NCBI GenBank assembly: GCA_029053015.1
Contig: JAIDHX010000035.1
Location: 62,001-126,000 of the forward strand
Direction: 5' to 3'
DNA: 64,000 nucleotides
DNA from: Lachnospiraceae bacterium
Lineage (GTDB): Bacteria > Bacillota > Clostridia > Lachnospirales > Lachnospiraceae
Shown here: in pieces, positions 43,491 to 53,410 of the stretch
Numbering within the stretch: position 1 is the stretch's first letter
Layout: every line of letters starts with the position of its first letter
Program-made: the position numbers and the translations under genes
Notes under the pieces: generated by a model
What the model was told of the DNA's origin: nothing
The model's input: only the letters and a program-made list of their open reading frames with translations
The model's database searches: none

Positions 43491-44327
43491 CTATTTTAGC
43501 AATTCTTCATAATATTGTTTATCCAAATCTTTGAAAACATTAAAAACAATTCTGTCAAATTTGCTCTCAAAATCATGCAGCACGGATGTAACCGTTTCTA
43601 CCGCAATCTTTGCCGCTTCCTCATTGGGAAAATGAAATTCTCCTGTGGAAATACAGCAAAATGCTACGGAACGAATCCCGTTATCCAAACAGCATTTTAA
43701 TACACTTTCATAACAATGCCTTAAATCCTGTCTGAGCTGTTCCGTAAGATGATATCCGACAATCGGCCCCACTGTGTGGATTACATATTTTGCCGGAAGA
43801 TTATAACCCTTCGTCAGCATTGCCTGTCCCGTCGGTTCCTCATATCGGGAGCCATATTGGATTCGCTTCTGATTCATCTTATGATTACACTCTGCCCGAA
43901 GTTCAATCCCCGCCGCACTGTGAATGGCATTGTCAATACACCTGTGGCATGGTACAAAACAGCCCAGCATCTGCGAGTTTGCTGCATTTACAATCGCATC
44001 AACAGCAAGCCTTGTAATATCTCCCTGCCAGACAGAAAGCTTATCTCCGTAGGGATGTCTGCTGCCATACTGCTCTTTGATTGTCCTGATATCGGATATT
44101 GCCACAATTCCTTTTTCTTCTGCTTCCAGCGCCAGAAACGCATCCTGCACCTTCACAACATCCTCTGCCATCTCCTTTGGCATACGAATATTCATCAAAG
44201 AACGCAATGCCATCCGTTTGCTCTCATAGTCATCTTCCACTTCCAAGTCTTTATATTGTTTTGAATCGTTTTTAAATTCCTGCAGCAGATAATCCAGTCT
44301 GTCCTGCTGTGTTGCAAAGTTTTTCAC
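43491..44327 (-). CDS. Zinc-dependent macrodomain, probable protein-ADP-ribose hydrolase
   Basis: 278 residues. An N-terminal helical region (about 1-75) precedes a macrodomain (about 85-275) with AIVNAANSQMLGCFVP and CHRCIDNAIHSAAG. The Cys/His/Cys set in GCFVPCHRCIDNAIH is the zinc-binding loop of the Zn-Macro class, which removes ADP-ribose from proteins in Firmicutes. The lipoyl-ligase and SirTM sirtuin partners seen in streptococci and staphylococci are absent here. The start is GTG with a weak ribosome site. Confidence 0.88.
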   Translation of the reverse strand: MKNFATQQDRLDYLLQEFKNDSKQYKDLEVEDDYESKRMALRSLMNIRMPKEMAEDVVKVQDAFLALEAEEKGIVAISDIRTIKEQYGSRHPYGDKLSVWQGDITRLAVDAIVNAANSQMLGCFVPCHRCIDNAIHSAAGIELRAECNHKMNQKRIQYGSRYEEPTGQAMLTKGYNLPAKYVIHTVGPIVGYHLTEQLRQDLRHCYESVLKCCLDNGIRSVAFCCISTGEFHFPNEEAAKIAVETVTSVLHDFESKFDRIVFNVFKDLDKQYYEELLK

Positions 44328-44373
44328 CTGTGCCGTTTCCTTTCCATTTCTTTTTTATGACGCCAATGGTAAA

Positions 44374-46479
44374 TCATGCTGCCAGCAGCAGATAGATTAC
44401 CGTAAGCAAAAGACCTGCGCAGAATAACAGCAGTCCGAACGAAAGGCTTCTGCCAATGATGAGGCTTTCTTCCTCCCACTCCTGATAAATCAGCGCAAAT
44501 TTGTGCTCATAATCCACATTTCGCGGATTTTTTTGCCAGATACTGCGGTTTCCCAGCCGTTGTAATCCATTCGCCGCACGACCTGCCATATGGGTAAAAC
44601 GGTTACCCTCCAGAAGTTCTTCCGGAAGCTTGCTGTCCCGATAAACGGTCTTACGCAAGAGCACTACCACGCCATCTGCCAGACTGTCAAGCACACGACA
44701 GAACACGCCGCACACAAATGGCAATGCGTGCAGGAGTATCGGACGGTACACCAGATTCTCCAAATCCAGCCAGCGGTTCCACCTGCCCGCGTAGACTCTG
44801 CAGCCGTTCTCCCGCTTCATAAGCAGTGTGCGCACCACAAACAGATACACCAGTATTCCGATACCGATGGAAATGCCTGCCCCCTTTAAACTGCTCAGAC
44901 TAAACCAGTCTACTATAACCTGTCCGCCCTTTGCCGGAACATACTGCAAACCTGCTGCCGTTCCATTTACAAAAAAACTCTGTCCCATATCTGCCAGTTT
45001 TCCCATTATGAAATCCGGCATAAAGCCGAGAACCGGGAGCAATGTCGCGCCTGCAGCAAGCACAATGCCGCTGATTTTATTCATATAACGACCCTTCAGG
45101 GCATCAAACTGACGCTGTGTTTCCTCATTTTGATTTTTTTCGATAAAGAGCGCCACATAGAGCTTGGTCATATATGCCACTGTCAACCCGCCGCTGATTA
45201 AAAACGCCCACTCCACTCCCTGCAGCACACCCGCCGACAGATAACTGTCCGCCTGTCCCTCTGCTGCCATACGGGTAAATTCTACAATGCTCTCATGCAG
45301 CAGCGTCTTGCTCACATAACCGTTCCAAAGCGGTATTCCGCCGATGCCAAACGCTCCCATAAGAAAGCAATAATGAAGCAGCGGTTTTTTTCTCCCAAAT
45401 CCCCTGATTTCGTTGAGATTCAGCTTGTGAAGGTTCATAAATACCACGCCTGCTGCCAAAAACAATACCAGTTTAATCAATGAGTGATTGACCATATGCA
45501 GAACCGCGCCGCGCACTGCCAACGCATTTTCCTTCCCCAAAAGTCCTGCCAGTCCCACACCCACCAGCACAAATCCAATCTGTGACACAGAAGAGCAGGC
45601 AAGCGTCCGCTTCAAGTCCACGGAAAACAGCGCCAGCAAAGCGCCCAGCACCATAGTCAGCACGCCCATGGCCAAAATCAAAGTCCCCCAAGCCATGTCT
45701 TTGTAAAACACGGTAGCTGTCAATAACAAAATACCAAACACGCCTGTCTTGGTCAGCACACCTGACAAGAGCGCCGAGGCAGGCGCAGGCGCAACAGGAT
45801 GCCCCTTAGGCAGCCAGATATGAAGCGGAAATGCACCGGCCTTTGCCCCAAATCCAAAGAGCAGGCATAATCCCGCCGCAGGCAGCAGGCTGCTGTCCGC
45901 GCCGTAGAGAAGAAAGAGGCCCATAAGCATCACCAGTCCGCCGATGACTGACACACCCAGATAGGTATTTGCCGCCCGCATGGACTCCGCCTTTTCGTCA
46001 TGGGCTACCCACGCAAAGGATGCCAGCGACATTATCTCGAAAAAGATAAAGATGGTGAAAAAATCCTGCGCCAGAAACACGCCTTCCGTTGCTCCCAAAG
46101 TCAAAAGCAGAAAGAAATAATACCGGTTCCGGTTGCGATAATGTGCGAAATACTCTTTGGAAAAAATTGTCGTCATAAACCACAGAAAAGCCGCCACGGT
46201 TCCATAGAGCACCCGAAAGCCGTCCATCTGAAAATGGAGTCCCATGCCGCAGACTTCGGGAATATACGCCACGCCGCAGTTTACACCTCCTAAAGTCAGC
46301 ACGAACAAAAACAGGAATATGGCAAGCTCCAGACTACAACACATAAACACAAAGTAGTCACGCTCACTCTTATGATGCCGTCCAATCAGCCAGCCCGCTA
46401 AAGCAGCTGCCATGGGGAAAAATACTGCCACATAGGCAAGCAGATACAGATGATTCAAAATCCACTCCATTATTTTCAA
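44374..46479 (-). CDS. Mrp/Mbh-type antiporter subunit (NuoL/M-like, long form)
   Basis: 701 residues with about 14-15 core helices plus a C-terminal extension ending in another helix. It carries the proton-path Glu of helix 5 (FFEIMSLASF) and the Lys of helix 7 (GAKAGAFPLHIWLPKGHP). The extension after about residue 530 is absent from its three paralogues. It is the last gene of the operon and contributes one of four antiporter-like channels. Confidence 0.88.
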   Translation of the reverse strand: MKIMEWILNHLYLLAYVAVFFPMAAALAGWLIGRHHKSERDYFVFMCCSLELAIFLFLFVLTLGGVNCGVAYIPEVCGMGLHFQMDGFRVLYGTVAAFLWFMTTIFSKEYFAHYRNRNRYYFFLLLTLGATEGVFLAQDFFTIFIFFEIMSLASFAWVAHDEKAESMRAANTYLGVSVIGGLVMLMGLFLLYGADSSLLPAAGLCLLFGFGAKAGAFPLHIWLPKGHPVAPAPASALLSGVLTKTGVFGILLLTATVFYKDMAWGTLILAMGVLTMVLGALLALFSVDLKRTLACSSVSQIGFVLVGVGLAGLLGKENALAVRGAVLHMVNHSLIKLVLFLAAGVVFMNLHKLNLNEIRGFGRKKPLLHYCFLMGAFGIGGIPLWNGYVSKTLLHESIVEFTRMAAEGQADSYLSAGVLQGVEWAFLISGGLTVAYMTKLYVALFIEKNQNEETQRQFDALKGRYMNKISGIVLAAGATLLPVLGFMPDFIMGKLADMGQSFFVNGTAAGLQYVPAKGGQVIVDWFSLSSLKGAGISIGIGILVYLFVVRTLLMKRENGCRVYAGRWNRWLDLENLVYRPILLHALPFVCGVFCRVLDSLADGVVVLLRKTVYRDSKLPEELLEGNRFTHMAGRAANGLQRLGNRSIWQKNPRNVDYEHKFALIYQEWEEESLIIGRSLSFGLLLFCAGLLLTVIYLLLAA

Positions 46480-46506
46480 ACCCTCCTGTCTGATTACGCT
46501 CCCATT

Positions 46507-47988
46507 CTAATACACACCTTCTGAAACTTGCATCAAAAAGGTTGTTACCGGCGCGGAATGTAGGCCAAAATACACAATCATTATCACAAATATGCCTAAG
46601 GGCAGCAGCATCTTCCAGTCCGGATCATGTATGTCTTCCCATCGTGGAATATTCTTCGGAATATCTTGTGCAGATGATTTATCCGGAAAGAAAGCTCTTA
46701 CCACGATATTCAGCATATAGACTGCCGTAAGCAGCGCACTCACCAGCAGACAGCCGATACCTGCATAGGCAAAAATACCGCCGCTCTCCACCGCTGCAGC
46801 CGCCAGATTCCACTTGCTGATAAATCCCGCAAGACCCGGCATTCCCATCAGCGCCAAGGCAGATACAGTAAAAAATCCAAATACTACCGGCATTCGATAC
46901 CCCAGACCATTGAGTTCATGGACATACTGCCTGTCCGTCTGATACATAACGGCTCCCGCACAGAAAAAAGAACAAATCTTCATGACTGCATGAAATACCA
47001 TATGTGTCAGTGCGCCCGTCATGCCAAGAGGCGTCAGTATCAACACGCCAAACAGGATATAGGAAAGATTGCTGATGGTGGAATACGCCAGCCTTCTCTT
47101 AATATGTGTCTCTTTTACAGCACGACTGCACCCGTACACGATGGTGAACAGCACAATCGCCATAAGCACCTTCTGCGCCCAAGTATTCCGCACAAAATCC
47201 GCTCCAAAACTATAATAGGTCAGCCGGATAATGGAAAAGGCTCCGGCTTTCACCACCGCTACCGCATGCAATAAAGCAGTCACAGGCGTGGGAGCCACGC
47301 TCGCCTGCGGAAGCCATGCGTTAAACGGACAAATTGCCGCCTTTACGCCAAATCCCATAAAAGCCATAACATAAACCAGCAAAAGTACATTCGTCCGTCC
47401 GCCGATTTTGCCCAAATCCAATACGCCGCCTAAAATAAAATCCGCAGTGTTTCCATAGACAATCACAAAAATCAGTCCCAGAAAGGCAAAGGCTGCGCCG
47501 CCCAGTGAATAACATAAATATTTGCGGCTGGCAACGATGGCCTCCCGTGTCAGAGTATGCATCACCAAAGGCACTGTCACCAGCGTAAGCAGCTCGTAAA
47601 AGCAGTACAAGGTCATCAAATCCGCGGCAAAAGCAATCCCAAGAACGACTCCATAAGTCACCGTATAGAAGAGAAAAAATATTTTCTCGTTCTCCTCCTT
47701 CGTCATATAGGTAAAAGCGTAGAGCGTCGCCAGAGGCCACAGCACACTGACCAGACCGGCAAACACCATGCTCATGCCGTCCACGTGGAAACTGATGGTG
47801 AGATTTCCCGTAACATGCGCCAGCGTAAAGATACTGTCCTGATGATGCAGCAGCAGATACCACACCAGCACACTATTCAAAATGACCAGACTCTCCAAAA
47901 AAATCTCCATATATGACCTCTTCCGGAAAGGAAGCAGGGAAGCCAGAATACCGGCTATCACGGGAATTAAAATTACAACTAATATCAT
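46507..47988 (-). CDS. Mrp/Mbh-type antiporter subunit (NuoM/N-like)
   Basis: 493 residues, 14 predicted helices. The key Glu is in FYELLTLVTVPLV and the Lys in GVKAAICPFNAWLPQAS. The basic residue pattern of helix 12 is also kept. It belongs to the proton-conducting transporter family shared by Mrp antiporters, complex I and membrane hydrogenases. Fifteen bp separate it from the upstream paralogue. Confidence 0.88.
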   Translation of the reverse strand: MILVVILIPVIAGILASLLPFRKRSYMEIFLESLVILNSVLVWYLLLHHQDSIFTLAHVTGNLTISFHVDGMSMVFAGLVSVLWPLATLYAFTYMTKEENEKIFFLFYTVTYGVVLGIAFAADLMTLYCFYELLTLVTVPLVMHTLTREAIVASRKYLCYSLGGAAFAFLGLIFVIVYGNTADFILGGVLDLGKIGGRTNVLLLVYVMAFMGFGVKAAICPFNAWLPQASVAPTPVTALLHAVAVVKAGAFSIIRLTYYSFGADFVRNTWAQKVLMAIVLFTIVYGCSRAVKETHIKRRLAYSTISNLSYILFGVLILTPLGMTGALTHMVFHAVMKICSFFCAGAVMYQTDRQYVHELNGLGYRMPVVFGFFTVSALALMGMPGLAGFISKWNLAAAAVESGGIFAYAGIGCLLVSALLTAVYMLNIVVRAFFPDKSSAQDIPKNIPRWEDIHDPDWKMLLPLGIFVIMIVYFGLHSAPVTTFLMQVSEGVY

Positions 47989-48003
47989 ATCACAGCCTCC
48001 TTC

Positions 48004-49479
48004 CTAAAATGTCACCAGTCGGGTAATCCATTCTGCCATCCGATTCGTAAGCATATTCGGCAGGATTCCCATCAGCACAGAGAGCACAGTGAGAACCAGT
48101 ATAGGTACATTCATGAGCATCGGCGGTTCGTGCTTCTCCAATGCCTTATCATCATAGTCAGCTCCGGGGAAAAAACCTGCAATCGCGGGAGGCAGCAGAT
48201 AACCCGCGGTCAGCAGCGCACTGACAAGAAGCACCGCCGGGCCAAGCAGGAAAAAGACCTTATCTCCACAAGAAAGCCCGCCCATGGCCAGATACCATTT
48301 ACTCATAAAGCCTCCGGTGGGCGGCAGACCGATTAACCCCATGGAAGCAATCGTATAACACCACATCAGTATCGGCATCTCTTTTCCGATACCGTGAAGC
48401 TCTGACACTCTGGTTTTCCCTGTCTGCACTATGATAGCGCCCGTACACAAAAAGAGTGCAGCTTTTACAAAACCATGGCTGAGCACCTGCAGCAGGCTGC
48501 CGGTCACGCCTTCTACATTCATGACTGCCAGTCCGAATAAACAATAGGATACCTGACTCACCGTCGAATATGCCAGACGTTTTTTCAGGACATCCTCCCT
48601 GTATGCCAGCATGGAGCCCATATACACCGTGAGCAGGGACAAGGAAAGCCACACCTGCTGCACCCAGCTTCCCCGCAGAAACGCCGTACCGAAAATATAA
48701 TAAACCACTCGCAGCAGCCCCAGTACACCTGCCTTCACAATCACTGCTGACAATACCGCGGATGCCGGAGCCGGAGCCACCGGATGCGCTGTCGGAAGCC
48801 ATGCGTGCAAAGGAAACATGCCCGCCTTTACCCCAAATCCAAATATCATTAAAAGTGCGGCAAACAACAAGACTCCTGTGTGATCTGCCGCTTTCGCACC
48901 CAGCACGCCTCCCTCCGTAAAGCGCAGTGTCTCACCATACCGGTTGACCACATACAGACCAAACAGCACCATGTATGCACCACAGAGAGAATAAAACAAA
49001 TATTTTAGTCCCGCCATCACCGACTCATGCTTTTGATTGTGCAGCACCAATGGCACGGAGAACATCGTCAAAATCTCAAAGAACAGATAAAAGGTAATCA
49101 GATTGCCCGCAAAACAAAGCGCGTACAGCACTCCCTGCACTATCAGATAAAATCCATAATAACGTTTTTCATGCTCCTCATGTTCCATGTACGCAAAGGA
49201 GAAAAATCCGGCGCACAGAAAAACAATGGCAGCCATACCCGCAAACAACATACTCACGCCATCGATGCGAAGCTCCAGTGTGAGCATCTTTGTCAACTGC
49301 AATAACCGGCAGGATACGCCTTTGCCCTGCCACAGTGCCAGAACAGCAAACCCTGACGCTGCCGTAAAACAGACGCCCGCCGTACACAACAACCCTTTTC
49401 TATGAGAAAATCCCCGTCTCACCAGCAAGTACAAACCACTGACAATGGGAAACGCTATGGACAGCAAAATGAAAGCCAT
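48004..49479 (-). CDS. Mrp/Mbh-type antiporter subunit (NuoM/N-like)
   Basis: 491 residues, 14 predicted helices, with Glu in FFEILTMFSVPLV and Lys in GVKAGMFPLHAWLPTAHP. It is similar to the neighbouring paralogues, so the set probably arose by tandem duplication. It follows the next upstream subunit gene after 12 bp. Confidence 0.88.
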   Translation of the reverse strand: MAFILLSIAFPIVSGLYLLVRRGFSHRKGLLCTAGVCFTAASGFAVLALWQGKGVSCRLLQLTKMLTLELRIDGVSMLFAGMAAIVFLCAGFFSFAYMEHEEHEKRYYGFYLIVQGVLYALCFAGNLITFYLFFEILTMFSVPLVLHNQKHESVMAGLKYLFYSLCGAYMVLFGLYVVNRYGETLRFTEGGVLGAKAADHTGVLLFAALLMIFGFGVKAGMFPLHAWLPTAHPVAPAPASAVLSAVIVKAGVLGLLRVVYYIFGTAFLRGSWVQQVWLSLSLLTVYMGSMLAYREDVLKKRLAYSTVSQVSYCLFGLAVMNVEGVTGSLLQVLSHGFVKAALFLCTGAIIVQTGKTRVSELHGIGKEMPILMWCYTIASMGLIGLPPTGGFMSKWYLAMGGLSCGDKVFFLLGPAVLLVSALLTAGYLLPPAIAGFFPGADYDDKALEKHEPPMLMNVPILVLTVLSVLMGILPNMLTNRMAEWITRLVTF

Positions 49480-49491
49480 AACACAACCTCC

Positions 49492-50985
49492 TTATGCAAA
49501 CATGCCGAGTCCCTGCCATATCATATCCACGATAGGCTGAGAATTTACTCCCAACACAACATTCAAAATAATAAAACCAATCAAAGTCACCACATAAAGC
49601 TTTCGATTCACAAAGGTCTTTCCGTCCTCTCCGGCCGCACCCACCGGTGTATAAAGACGAATGACTGTCTTCATAAAATAAATGGCATTCAAGATTGTGC
49701 TGATGCCCAATACAATCAGCGCGGGCAGCATCTTGCCGCTGTTCTGCACCGCAGCCTGGGAAAATAAAAGTTTTGAGATAAAACCGGAAAACAGAGGCAC
49801 GCCAACCATGGATAAAGCGCCTGCGGTAAAGGCTATGCCCGCACAGGGATTTTTGAAACCGGCCCCCGTCAAATCTTCAAATTTCCGGCTGCCTCCCGAT
49901 ACTTCTGTAAGCCCCGTCGCCGCGATAAACAACAGCGATTTGGTAGCTGCATGGGACAGAATATGAAACACGCCAGCCACCATGGCAGCCTGTGTTCCCA
50001 TACCGATACCCATAAAAATGTAACCTATCTGCGCCACCGAAGAGAAGGCTACCATACGCTTGATATCATTCTCCCGAATGGCGCTGATTGAGCCGAAAAT
50101 CATGCCCATCAAACCAAATACAAAGAGAACATTGATAATGTGGCTGTCATGAAAGACTTCAAATCCAAAAACTCTGTAAATCAGCTTTATCAACAGAAAA
50201 ATATAACCCTTTGACACCAGACTGGACAACATTGCCGCAGAGGATGCAGTGGAATAGCCATAGGCGTCCGGCAGCCATGCATGAAAGGGAAACAGGGCGC
50301 TCTTGATGGCAAGTCCCAATGAAATAAGCCCAATCGTCACCAGCAGAGGCATAGCATACCGATTACCTGCTACAAGGTAAGCTACCTGCTCCCGCATATT
50401 GCTCATCAGAAGATGGCCTGTCAAATCATAGAGAACACACAGACCTAAAAGCAGTAAACCCGACCCTAAAAGGCTCATAATCATATAACGCACTGCCGCC
50501 TCGATGGTTCTGCCCGTTTCGCGTATCATAATCAGACCACAGGCCGTAATCGTGTTTATCTCCACAAATACATATGCCGTGAAAATATCATTGGTGTATA
50601 CCAATGCCAGCAGTGAACTCAAAAGAAGATTCACCAGAATATAGTACAAATTTTGCTTTTCTTCTGCCACTTCCTCCAGAAGCTTGTGGGCGCCACCCAG
50701 CATGGACAACAACATGATGATACAGAAAAACAACGCCATACCTGCCTCAAGCACTCCCGCCCGAATTTCATTGCCCCAGGGCGCGGGAAAATGCCCCATC
50801 ATATAAACGTAACTTTCCCCCGTACCCGAAAGATACCCGAGCAGTATCAGAGACAGCACGCCCACCACTGTGATGACCGCCCGGTTTACCCACTTGGCAG
50901 CCCGTGGTGACAGTACAGAAGACACAATGCCCGCAAACATGGATAACATAATGGAGAAAAAGGGGAAATTTCTGATAAAATCCAT
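49492..50985 (-). CDS. mrpD: MrpD-like antiporter subunit
   Basis: 497 residues, 14 predicted helices. The Glu of helix 5 is in AYVFVEINTITACG and the Lys of helix 7 in AIKSALFPFHAWLPDAYG, which is the closest of the four to classical MrpD. It lies directly after mrpC (1-bp overlap), as in known mrp operons. Confidence 0.9.
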   Translation of the reverse strand: MDFIRNFPFFSIMLSMFAGIVSSVLSPRAAKWVNRAVITVVGVLSLILLGYLSGTGESYVYMMGHFPAPWGNEIRAGVLEAGMALFFCIIMLLSMLGGAHKLLEEVAEEKQNLYYILVNLLLSSLLALVYTNDIFTAYVFVEINTITACGLIMIRETGRTIEAAVRYMIMSLLGSGLLLLGLCVLYDLTGHLLMSNMREQVAYLVAGNRYAMPLLVTIGLISLGLAIKSALFPFHAWLPDAYGYSTASSAAMLSSLVSKGYIFLLIKLIYRVFGFEVFHDSHIINVLFVFGLMGMIFGSISAIRENDIKRMVAFSSVAQIGYIFMGIGMGTQAAMVAGVFHILSHAATKSLLFIAATGLTEVSGGSRKFEDLTGAGFKNPCAGIAFTAGALSMVGVPLFSGFISKLLFSQAAVQNSGKMLPALIVLGISTILNAIYFMKTVIRLYTPVGAAGEDGKTFVNRKLYVVTLIGFIILNVVLGVNSQPIVDMIWQGLGMFA

Positions 50986-51356
50986 TATACCCCCTCCTTT
51001 TTCAGCAGCGTGGAAATTTCATCTAAATCCAGTGTGTGATATCTACGGTAAAGACGAATGGTCAAAGACAGCATCAACGCGGACACCGACACGGACACCA
51101 CGATGCCTGTCAGCACCAGACCGCTGGGAATGGGATTGATATAGGCTTCCACTGACTGCACACCATCCACCACAATGGGCACGCCGCGTCCGGCAATATA
51201 TCCCTTCTCCGCCAAAAATAGATAAATGGCAGAATCCATAATATTCAGACCGATAATCTTTTTAATTAGATTTTTATGCAGTAACAGATTGGCAAAGCCG
51301 ATGATAAAGAGAATCATCGCTATAGCCTCTCCATAATTGCGAAACAAATTTTCCAT
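50985..51356 (-). CDS. mrpC: MrpC/NuoK-like subunit
   Basis: 123 residues with three membrane helices. The conserved GLNIMDSAIYLFL and DGVQSVEAYINPIPSGLVLTG-type segments mark the MrpC/MnhC family, which is homologous to NuoK. It links the small subunits to the antiporter-like subunits. Its stop overlaps the start of mrpD. Confidence 0.9.
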   Translation of the reverse strand: MENLFRNYGEAIAMILFIIGFANLLLHKNLIKKIIGLNIMDSAIYLFLAEKGYIAGRGVPIVVDGVQSVEAYINPIPSGLVLTGIVVSVSVSALMLSLTIRLYRRYHTLDLDEISTLLKKEGV

Positions 51357-51368
51357 TGGGAATGCCTC

Positions 51369-52340
51369 CTAAAAATCTCCCTTGCGAAACATTACATAAA
51401 AAGTGTACATCGTGCAGGCTACTACCATGCCCACACAAATATTCAACAGCAAAATCAACCCACTGCTCAGAATGGCGCCCGGGGTTCCGAGAGGAATATG
51501 GCTCTCCAAATGATTGGCGCCGGTAAAAAAAGAATAGCTTTTAGCGAGGCAATAAGTGGTTAGCGCGGCAAAGCTTACCCCTTTATAAAGCTTTTCCGTA
51601 AACAATTTTTTCGCTTTCTCAAAGCCGAAAGCGCTCAAGTATAAAATCAGTCCGGCGCCGATGATGGCTCCTCCTGAAAAGCCTCCGCCGGGAGACAGAT
51701 GACCATTTAAAATTACATAGATTCCAAAAAGAATGATAATAGGTACTAAGACGGTAGCCGATGCCTGCAAAATGGCATCCTGCTTTGGTTCCAACAGCCT
51801 GTCACTCTCAATTTCTTCCACTTTGCCTTCTTTATTTTTCTTTTTCTTCATATGCAGCAAAATCAGCACGGTGGTAGTAGCGGCAAAAAGTACATTAGAC
51901 TCGCCAAAGGTATCAAAAGCTCTGTAATCCAGTATCATTCCTGTGACAATGTTTACCGCGCCGGTCTCCTGCAGGCCATTCTCAATATAGCGTGCGGACA
52001 CTTCATTGTTTACCGGACGATTCGCCTCTCCCGTGGGAGGCAGGGATGCAACCATGGCAAGCAAAATGACTGCCAAACCTGCACAATACACAATCGCCGC
52101 CAGTACATAAATCCTGCGGAATAAATTCAGTTTCTTATTGTTCTCAATATCATAAACCTTGTCCCGTACTGCCTGACTGTCCCGAAGCCGTTCCCGAATC
52201 GTCAGTTCCGGCAGCTCTACCGGCGTCTGTGGCTGCATTTCTACTTGTCCGACATAAGGGTCCCTGCTGCCGCCAAGCCATCTTTGAAACCGGAAGCTTC
52301 TTGTTTTTTCATATTCCTTTTGCGGTTTTAGCTTACTCAC
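51369..52340 (-). CDS. Fused MbhE-like and MnhB-like subunit
   Basis: 323 residues. After a charged cytoplasmic N-terminus, helix 1 and the segment NIVTGMILDYRAFDTFGES (about 130-150) match the MbhE-like end of MrpA. Residues about 185-320 match MrpB (NGHLSPGGGFSGGAIIGAG). The MrpA C-terminus and MrpB are thus one polypeptide here, where Mbh-type operons usually have two genes. It overlaps the next upstream gene by 8 nt. Confidence 0.8.
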   Translation of the reverse strand: MSKLKPQKEYEKTRSFRFQRWLGGSRDPYVGQVEMQPQTPVELPELTIRERLRDSQAVRDKVYDIENNKKLNLFRRIYVLAAIVYCAGLAVILLAMVASLPPTGEANRPVNNEVSARYIENGLQETGAVNIVTGMILDYRAFDTFGESNVLFAATTTVLILLHMKKKKNKEGKVEEIESDRLLEPKQDAILQASATVLVPIIILFGIYVILNGHLSPGGGFSGGAIIGAGLILYLSAFGFEKAKKLFTEKLYKGVSFAALTTYCLAKSYSFFTGANHLESHIPLGTPGAILSSGLILLLNICVGMVVACTMYTFYVMFRKGDF

Positions 52341-52650
52341 GGCGACTTACCTCCTCCCCTATATTCTTCTCATTCAATCCCGGAAAAACTTCCTTTTCCT
52401 CCTGCTCTCTTCTGGTATCGATGGCACGTATCTTTTTTAATGTGGCAAAGAACAAAAGGCTGGTAATACCCGCCCCTACGGCCGCCTCCGTGATAGCAAG
52501 GTCCGGAGACTGCAGTGTTACCCACACAATGGACATAATCAAAGAAAAAGACATATAAATCAACACGGAGTTCAGAAGATTTTTAGAAAAACTTACCGAC
52601 ACCGCACATACAATTAAAAATCCAAATAGTACACACTGAAATACTGTCAT
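52333..52650 (-). CDS. DUF4040/MbhD-like subunit
   Basis: 105 residues with three helices. The segment SPDLAITEAAVGAGITSLLFF is the hallmark of the MbhD/DUF4040 domain, which in classical Mrp is part of MrpA. It is separate here, as in Mbh-type complexes. It overlaps mrpG by 4 nt. Confidence 0.85.
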   Translation of the reverse strand: MTVFQCVLFGFLIVCAVSVSFSKNLLNSVLIYMSFSLIMSIVWVTLQSPDLAITEAAVGAGITSLLFFATLKKIRAIDTRREQEEKEVFPGLNEKNIGEEVSRRE

Positions 52651-53057
52651 TCCTTTTCCTCCTCGTCCGGCGTTTCACTCTGCATGGAAGCCTCCCTTTG
52701 TTCCTGCAGTTCCGCTTCCAGAACTTTCAATTCCTCATAAATCTCACAGTGATCCCCCAGCTCCTCATTGGTTCCGGCCTCCAGCCTTGCCAGCAAATGG
52801 GAAGACACCGGAGAAGTAAGCCACAAAAACAAAACCACCATGGCCATCTTCAGTGTTGAAAAGTGAAATCCTGAAAGCAGCATCAATCCTGCCATGGAAC
52901 ATGTAATTCCCAAAGTATCGCCCAAAGCCGCCGCATGCATCCTGTTCAACACATACTTAAGCCGAAACACACCATACATCTCTATCAGAAAAATCAACAG
53001 ACCGCATAAAAGCAAAGCGCCGCCCAAGAGCAGACGTATCCATTCCCACACACTCAT
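52647..53057 (-). CDS. mrpG: MrpG/MnhG-like subunit
   Basis: 136 residues with three helices and an acidic tail. VLNRMHAAALGDTLG is the MnhG family motif, and WLTSPVSSHLLARLE follows. It overlaps its neighbours by 4 nt on both sides. Confidence 0.9.
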   Translation of the reverse strand: MSVWEWIRLLLGGALLLCGLLIFLIEMYGVFRLKYVLNRMHAAALGDTLGITCSMAGLMLLSGFHFSTLKMAMVVLFLWLTSPVSSHLLARLEAGTNEELGDHCEIYEELKVLEAELQEQREASMQSETPDEEEKE

Positions 53058-53410
53058 ACGCTTTTGTCCTCCTTCCTGCTGTCCGTCTTTGTCCGCTTTT
53101 CTTCCTCCGAATGCTGCTCCTCATAGATACCGATATATACTTTGGAGAGCACAATCACTGCCAAAAAGCTTGCCATTGCGTAAATCAGGCAGATATCCAG
53201 CAGATATTCCTCCTGCCAGTACAGAGATAATATTGCAATCATCACCATTACCATAGTGCCGATCATATTGACAGCCACCAGCCTGTCCGCCACCCTGGGA
53301 CCTTTCACTGCCCGCACCAGTGCGGCAAAAAATAATAATCCCAGCACTATCAGTATTACTAAAAACAGACCTCTCTGTGCCTGCAAAAAAAGGCTTACCT
53401 CTTTTTCCAT
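53054..53410 (-). CDS. mrpF: MrpF/MnhF-like subunit
   Basis: 118 residues with three helices. RAVKGPRVADRLVAVNMIGT is the family signature. It overlaps mrpE by 16 nt, so the translation is tightly coupled. The C-terminal tail is highly charged. Confidence 0.9.
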   Translation of the reverse strand: MEKEVSLFLQAQRGLFLVILIVLGLLFFAALVRAVKGPRVADRLVAVNMIGTMVMVMIAILSLYWQEEYLLDICLIYAMASFLAVIVLSKVYIGIYEEQHSEEEKRTKTDSRKEDKSV

